From: Methanomassiliicoccaceae archaeon UBA537
GTDB taxonomy: Archaea > Thermoplasmatota > Thermoplasmata > Methanomassiliicoccales > Methanomethylophilaceae
Assembly (NCBI GenBank): GCA_002504495.1
Contig: DATC01000080.1
Coordinates: forward strand, 1 to 10,661
DNA length: 10,661 nucleotides
Direction: 5' to 3'
The stretch's first letter is position 1. The number at the start of each line of letters is the position of its first letter. Shown in pieces: positions 6,755 through 10,661 of the stretch. Below the pieces are notes generated by a model, which ran no database searches, was not told where the DNA came from, and was given only the letters and a program-made list of their open reading frames with translations. The position numbers and the translations under genes were made by a program.

Positions 6755-8122
6755 ATGACAGGGGATGTGCTCAGAAGAGGCTACCTCGATGAGCTTCTGA
6801 GGTTCAAGGACCAGGACGTGATCAAGGTCGTCACCGGCATCAGAAGATGCGGGAAATCCACGTTGCTGAAGCAGTACATCGAACTGCTGAAGGAAGACGG
6901 GGTCTCGGACTCGAACATCCTCTACTATAACATGGAATCCGTCCGGAACGACAGATACCGCGACGGAACGATACTCTACGATGAGATTGTTTCGAAACAG
7001 GACCTCGGGAGGCTCTACATAGTACTGGACGAGGTCCAGTATATCGGAGGGTGGGAGAGGGTCGTCGATTCGCTGAGAATCGACATCGATTGCGACATAT
7101 ACGTCACGGGCTCGAATGCGCATCTCCTCTCCACGGAGATATCCACGCTGCTGACCGGTCGGAACATAGAGATCAGGATGCTGCCGCTGTCTTTCAGGGA
7201 GTTCCGCTCGATCCACGACGATACGGATGACAGGTTCGAACTGTATCGCAGGTACATCCATTTCGGAGGGATGCCCTTCATACGCCCGGAATACGACGAG
7301 GACGCAATCTTCCAGCGTCTCGACGAGATCAAATCCGACATCATCCTGAAGGACATATGCGGACGGAAGGAGCGGATCGATTCCGTGAAGGTGAGGAAGG
7401 TGATAGACTACATGTTCTCCGAGATCGGAAATGCGATCTCGGCCGGGAACATCGCGGAGAATCTGAAGATCAGCTCCTCCACATCCAGCGATTACCTCTC
7501 TCTTGCAACCGATTCGCTTCTGTTCGACAGGGTGGAGAGGTACGATCTCAAGGGCAGGACGATACTGAAGACCGACGGGAAGTACTACTGCACCGATATC
7601 GGCATGAGGAACACCCAGCCTATGAAGGCGGACATGGATTCCGGGAAGATACTAGAGAACATCGTGTACCTGGAGCTCAGACGCAGAGGATACAAGGTCT
7701 ATATCGGAGCGATAAGGCAGCTGGAGATCGATTTCATCGCTCTGAAGCGCAACGAGAAGAACTACATCCAGGTATGTCAGACGATCTCGGACGAGAAGAC
7801 GCGGGAAAGGGAGCTCAGGCCGTTCAGGAAGCTGCTGGGCGAGGGAAGAAGGCTGTTGGTGACGGGCGATCCAATGCCGAGGACCGAGACGGAGGAGGCG
7901 GTGATCGTGAACATCGTCGATTTCCTGATGGAACGACGGCACCGTCTGTCCGGGGCCTCCGATCCATCTCGTCCACGAACGCCGATGCGAACAAGGGATA
8001 GTGCTCTATGCCGTGTTCGTCAACGCGGATGTTCCCGTGCTCGAGCACGATCCTTCTGGCGATGTAGTAGAAGTCGGAGACCTTCGAGATCGACGGCGCT
8101 ATCCGGCTCCTTCCGGACTTGA
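6755..8122 (+). CDS. ATPase 2: AAA + DUF4143-type ATPase with aberrant C-terminal tail
   Basis: The 455-residue protein has the subfamily opening RRGYLDELLRFKDQDVIKVV, then Walker A GIRRCGKST (28-36), Walker B YIVLDEVQ (88-95), sensor VTGSN (117-121) and LTGRNIEIRMLPLSFREF (133-150). A winged-helix-like region (about 205-270) resembles that of ATPase 4. The nuclease-like part has LEIDFIAL (323-330) followed by YIQV (337-340), so Gln takes the place of the usual E-V-K, as in ATPase 4. The subfamily usually ends near VNIVDFLM (385-392). About 63 further residues, rich in Arg and Ser, follow and are antisense to ATPase 3, so this tail is probably not native. The gene overlaps ATPase 3 by 299 nt at their 3' ends. 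Molecular role unknown; it is a paralogue of ATPase 4. Confidence 0.82.
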   Translation: MTGDVLRRGYLDELLRFKDQDVIKVVTGIRRCGKSTLLKQYIELLKEDGVSDSNILYYNMESVRNDRYRDGTILYDEIVSKQDLGRLYIVLDEVQYIGGWERVVDSLRIDIDCDIYVTGSNAHLLSTEISTLLTGRNIEIRMLPLSFREFRSIHDDTDDRFELYRRYIHFGGMPFIRPEYDEDAIFQRLDEIKSDIILKDICGRKERIDSVKVRKVIDYMFSEIGNAISAGNIAENLKISSSTSSDYLSLATDSLLFDRVERYDLKGRTILKTDGKYYCTDIGMRNTQPMKADMDSGKILENIVYLELRRRGYKVYIGAIRQLEIDFIALKRNEKNYIQVCQTISDEKTRERELRPFRKLLGEGRRLLVTGDPMPRTETEEAVIVNIVDFLMERRHRLSGASDPSRPRTPMRTRDSALCRVRQRGCSRARARSFWRCSRSRRPSRSTALSGSFRT

Positions 8123-9305
8123 CCTCGATCGCCGCTACCCCGTCCCAGAACTCCTCGACGAAGTCCAGCTCCATGCGTCCCTCTCCCTTGTCCTTCCGAT
8201 AGTACATCGGCTCGTATCCGCATTTCACGAGCCCGTCCGCGACGATGTTCTCCGCGACGGCCCCCATATTGTACGAGAGGTCCCCTTCGAAGGCCGCCGC
8301 CTTGGCCTTGTCTCCGTACATGTGCAGGAGCATCCCCGTGTCGGACATGTAGATCTTGAACGAGTCCCGCTTCACCTGTCCTGCCAGCGGAAGGGTCGGC
8401 TGTGTCAAGGCGAAGCAGAAGTTGCCGTATCCCGCTTCGCGGATCCACAGGAGGTTCTCTCTGTAGCGGTCGGAGGATGCGCGGGAGCCGTCGTTCGAGA
8501 TGCGGGAGAACATGAACTTCCTGTTGCTCTCGGACAGCTGATGCGGGATGCTCTCGAAGCAGTCCATGGTCTTGATGCGGTCCATCCCGCGGTTGCAGCG
8601 GTTGATGTCGCGCATGCACGTGGACAGTATGCCTTCGATCACGGCATCCGGCTGGCGGAGGTCGCCGCTCTCCGCATAGGACTGCACGGCCTCCGGCATT
8701 CCTCCGACGACCATGTACTCCCTGAACAGCCTCGTCATCCTCTCGTACAGGGCGGGCTCCATCGGCACGCGCTCCCGGATGCAGCGACGGACCTCTTCTA
8801 TCGAGCTCCCGGGAACCTTCCTGGACCATAGGAACTCCTCGAAGTCCAGAGGGCGCATCAGCATGCTCTCCTCGTATCCCAGCGGGATGAGGCGGTCATC
8901 GTCAGGAGCGGACGACAGTCCGAGGAGGGATCCGGATGCGATGACGTCGATCTTTCCATAGAGGGTGAACTGCTTGAGCGAGCTGTAGGCGGAGCCGCAT
9001 TCCTGTATCTCGTCGAGGAACACCAGGGTGGACCCCTCGACGACGCTGTCCGCGCCGAAGTAAAGGGAGAGCTTGTTCACGAGCGCCTCTGCGGAGATGT
9101 CTCCTTCGAATATCGTTTTGAGCTCCGGCGAGTCGTTGAAGTTCAGATAGAGGTAGTGCTCGTACTCGGCTCTGGCGAACGCATCGATGATGAACGTCTT
9201 TCCGACCTGCCGCTGTCCTCTCACGACGAGGCACTTGTGCTTGCGGGACTTCCATTCCAGAAGTCTGCCGTACATCTTGCGTTCGAGCATGGGCACGTGT
9301 ATCAT
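7824..9305 (-). CDS. ATPase 3: AAA ATPase with DUF4143 and PD-(D/E)XK-like domain
   Basis: The 493-residue protein belongs to a different subfamily from its neighbours, with the opening LERKMYGRLLEWK. It has Walker A VRGQRQVGKT (28-37), Walker B LVFLDEIQ (94-101), an ASGS sensor (123-126) and RPLDFEEFLW (151-160). A DUF4143-like central part contains REYMVVGGMPEAV at 195-207. The C-terminal part keeps a full nuclease-like signature: Glu352 in AENIV, MELDFV (378-383) and AAIEVKSGRS (391-400). Whether it cuts nucleic acid is unknown. The native end is expected near YPLFASAFVDEM (436-447); about 45 residues beyond are antisense to the end of ATPase 2, rich in Pro, Arg and Ser, and look non-native. 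The ATG at 9305 lies 29 nt after a TATA-like box, with 38 nt to the upstream ATPase 4 stop. Confidence 0.83.
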   Translation of the reverse strand: MIHVPMLERKMYGRLLEWKSRKHKCLVVRGQRQVGKTFIIDAFARAEYEHYLYLNFNDSPELKTIFEGDISAEALVNKLSLYFGADSVVEGSTLVFLDEIQECGSAYSSLKQFTLYGKIDVIASGSLLGLSSAPDDDRLIPLGYEESMLMRPLDFEEFLWSRKVPGSSIEEVRRCIRERVPMEPALYERMTRLFREYMVVGGMPEAVQSYAESGDLRQPDAVIEGILSTCMRDINRCNRGMDRIKTMDCFESIPHQLSESNRKFMFSRISNDGSRASSDRYRENLLWIREAGYGNFCFALTQPTLPLAGQVKRDSFKIYMSDTGMLLHMYGDKAKAAAFEGDLSYNMGAVAENIVADGLVKCGYEPMYYRKDKGEGRMELDFVEEFWDGVAAIEVKSGRSRIAPSISKVSDFYYIARRIVLEHGNIRVDEHGIEHYPLFASAFVDEMDRRPRTDGAVVPSGNRRCSRSPPPPSRSSALDRPSPTAFFPRPAAS

Positions 9306-9343
9306 TTAGGATTATTTCAATGAATTGCAATAAATCCCGAGGA
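9306..9343 (-). promoter_or_regulatory. Promoter region of ATPase 3, TATA box in an imperfect inverted repeat
   Basis: On the minus strand ATTTATTG (9335-9328) lies 22 nt before the ATG, matching the leaderless layout of ATPase 2 and purS. It overlaps an imperfect inverted repeat, TTATTTCAA at 9312-9320 and TTGCAATAA at 9325-9333, with one mismatch and a 4-nt spacer, which could bind a repressor. AATCCTAA (minus strand, 9313-9306) directly abuts the start codon. The same octamer forms the palindrome upstream of ATPase 4. So ATPase 3 may be controlled apart from, or together with, ATPase 4. Confidence 0.5.
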
Positions 9344-10585
9344 TTAAATGTAAGAATATGCAGAAAATCCCGATGTTGAATCTTCGGACTCCAGTTCCCG
9401 GTCCGATCGCCGCGACGCCGCCCTAGGTTCCAGAAGCCAATCCAGGACGTTCACGATCTCCACCCCTTCGTAGGATCCGAGCCCGAAACGGTCCAGGGTG
9501 AGTATCGTCTTGCGGTAGTTGTCCTTGATGCCGATGTAGGGACGGAGCTCCCTGGACCTGGTCTCCTCCGAGGCGACCGTCCGGGACACCTGGTAGTATT
9601 CCGTGGTGTCCCCATCGGAGACGGTGAAGTCCACCTCCCAGTCCCTGTAGCTGCCCACGCGGACGATCGGGAATCTGCGACGGAGCTCCAGGTACACTAT
9701 GTTCTCGAGAGGTCTGCTGATGTCTGCCGTCTGCGCGCCCCTCATGACGACCCTTCTCATCCCGAGGTCGGTGGCGTAGTACTTCCCTTTGGATCTCAGG
9801 AGCCTTCTTCCGATGATGTCGTATCTTTCGCAGTACTCGAACAGATGCGCCGACACCATTCCGTCGACGTACTTCCTGGCGGTCGGGTATCCTATTCCGA
9901 GATCCTTGGAGATGTTGTCCACGTTGGTGACGTTCCCTATATTGGAGAAGAGGAATCTCGCGATGGAGACGATCTTGTCGATGTCACCTCCGCCGATATG
10001 CGAGAGGACGTCCTTCACCAGGACGGTGTTGAACACGTCCTCCAGCTGGGTGTCGCACAGCTCCCGTCCTCTGGACGGCTCTATGACCGGAAGGGATCCG
10101 AAGCGTACGAAGTCCGCGAACCTTTCCTCCCTGTCCCCCGGATAGAATGCCAGGTATTCCTTGAACGAGAACGGCAGCAACGGTATCTCGACGTATCTTC
10201 CGGAGATCTTGGTCGCAAGCTCGGAGGAGAGGAGCTTCGAACTGGAGCAGGTGATGTAGACATCGCAGTCCCCACGTGCGACGAGCTCGGCTATCACCTT
10301 CTCCCATCCATCCACATCCTGGATCTCGTCGATGATGACATAGTGGATCCCATCTCCGACTATCCTGTCGCGGATGAGATCCCTCAGACCGTTCCTGTCG
10401 AGGTCCTCGTCCAGGAGGTCGAGGTCGAGATAGACGAGGTCGGCACCCTTGTCGATCGTATCGCGCAGCTGCCCGAGCAGGGTCGATTTGCCTGTACGGC
10501 GCATCCCCGTGACGACCTTCACCAGATCGGTCTTGTCCTTGGCGCTTCCGAGGAGGCCGAGCTGCTTCTCACGAAGGACCTTCAT
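9344..10585 (-). CDS. ATPase 4: AAA + DUF4143-type ATPase, paralogue of ATPase 2
   Basis: The 413-residue protein shares its pattern with ATPase 2: LVKVVTGMRRTGKSTLL with Walker A at 26-35, Walker B YVIIDEIQD (82-90), KISGRYVEIPLLPFSFKEY (126-144), a winged-helix-like region near 205-260, KYYATDLGMRR (268-278), PLENIVYLELRRR (292-304), EVDF (317-320) and YYQV (330-333). The usual sensor IT-G-S appears here as ITCSSS (111-116), replacing Gly113 by Cys, which might impair ATPase function. It ends with about 28 residues after VNVLDWLL (378-385), a possible added tail, but this one is acidic and Ser-rich rather than the Arg-rich tails seen in ATPases 1 and 2. It is the first of two tandem minus-strand ATPase genes. 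The ATG at 10585 follows a TTAGGATT palindrome but no clear TATA box. Role unknown. Confidence 0.83.
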   Translation of the reverse strand: MKVLREKQLGLLGSAKDKTDLVKVVTGMRRTGKSTLLGQLRDTIDKGADLVYLDLDLLDEDLDRNGLRDLIRDRIVGDGIHYVIIDEIQDVDGWEKVIAELVARGDCDVYITCSSSKLLSSELATKISGRYVEIPLLPFSFKEYLAFYPGDREERFADFVRFGSLPVIEPSRGRELCDTQLEDVFNTVLVKDVLSHIGGGDIDKIVSIARFLFSNIGNVTNVDNISKDLGIGYPTARKYVDGMVSAHLFEYCERYDIIGRRLLRSKGKYYATDLGMRRVVMRGAQTADISRPLENIVYLELRRRFPIVRVGSYRDWEVDFTVSDGDTTEYYQVSRTVASEETRSRELRPYIGIKDNYRKTILTLDRFGLGSYEGVEIVNVLDWLLEPRAASRRSDRELESEDSTSGFSAYSYI

Positions 10586-10611
10586 GGTACGGCATGCGGA
10601 TGATGGTAGAT

Positions 10612-10633
10612 AATCCTAAGCAAAGTTAGGATT
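10612..10633. promoter_or_regulatory. Inverted repeat upstream of ATPase 4
   Basis: AATCCTAA (10612-10619) and TTAGGATT (10626-10633) are perfect 8-bp arms around GCAAAG. The repeat begins 27 nt upstream of the ATPase 4 ATG, where a TATA box would be expected for a leaderless gene, and no clear TATA box is seen. It could be an operator or a hairpin. The octamer also abuts the start codon of ATPase 3 (9306-9313), suggesting a shared regulator. Nothing else is recognisable from here to the end of the window. Confidence 0.5.
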
Positions 10634-10661
10634 TCTTTGTAATCCGATATTCTGCGCGTGT

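Noticed and set aside
8001..8831. A 276-residue plus-strand open frame opposite ATPase 3.
   Set aside because: It overlaps the motif-bearing part of ATPase 3 on the other strand and has no family pattern of its own.
3491..10585. A transposon or integrated element carrying the accessory block.
   Set aside because: I see no transposase, integrase, terminal inverted repeats or target duplications, and no tRNA at either edge. One end may lie outside the window.
9845..10603. A 252-residue plus-strand open frame opposite ATPase 4.
   Set aside because: It is antisense to the Walker motifs of ATPase 4, and its composition (Asp, Val and Gly rich) is that of a shadow frame.

Overview
The window looks like a piece of a GC-rich archaeal chromosome, most likely a methanogen-type Thermoplasmatota; Methanomassiliicoccales is my best guess. 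The evidence is: the three-subunit PurS/PurL/PurQ form of FGAM synthetase; TTTATT-type TATA boxes 29-32 nt upstream of three start codons with no room for a leader, so leaderless transcripts are likely; and an abundance of AAA_14/DUF4143-type ATPases. All eight genes end in TGA (six) or TAA (two) and none in TAG. That fits a pyrrolysine-using lineage that avoids amber stops, but eight genes cannot prove it. The lineage is an inference, not a database result.

Left part (about 170-3585, + strand): a compact purine operon, purS-purL-purQ. purS and purL are 1 nt apart, and purL and purQ overlap by 4 nt with a GTG start. The three proteins form formylglycinamide ribonucleotide amidotransferase (step 4 of IMP synthesis). 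A TATA-like promoter precedes purS. A strong GC hairpin lies just after purQ.

Right part (3491-10585): an accessory block of five genes. Four are P-loop ATPases of the AAA + DUF4143 / PD-(D/E)XK-like type, from at least three subfamilies. One is a Schlafen-AlbA_2 / HATPase_c_4 / winged-helix protein of the kind often annotated as a transcriptional regulator or 'RecG-like' protein. The layout is ATPase 1 (-), AlbA_2 regulator (+), ATPase 2 (+), ATPase 3 (-), ATPase 4 (-). ATPase 1 and the regulator are divergent. Their shared 237-bp intergenic region holds a 23-bp-period tandem repeat (three units plus a partial fourth) and a cluster of ACATATGT palindromes next to the regulator start. ATPase 2 and ATPase 3 converge and their reading frames overlap by 299 nt. 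ATPase 1 converges on purQ and overlaps it by 95 nt.

The most unusual themes are the regulator's operator-like intergenic region and the C-terminal tails. Every accessory protein seems to run past the usual end of its family into DNA that reads like intergenic or antisense sequence, which suggests lost stop codons or small deletions at gene junctions. The ATPases keep Walker A and B motifs. Two keep a clear E-x-D...E-V-K nuclease-like motif, and the other two have Q-V in place of E-V-K. No RNA genes, CRISPR arrays, transposases or attachment sites were recognised.
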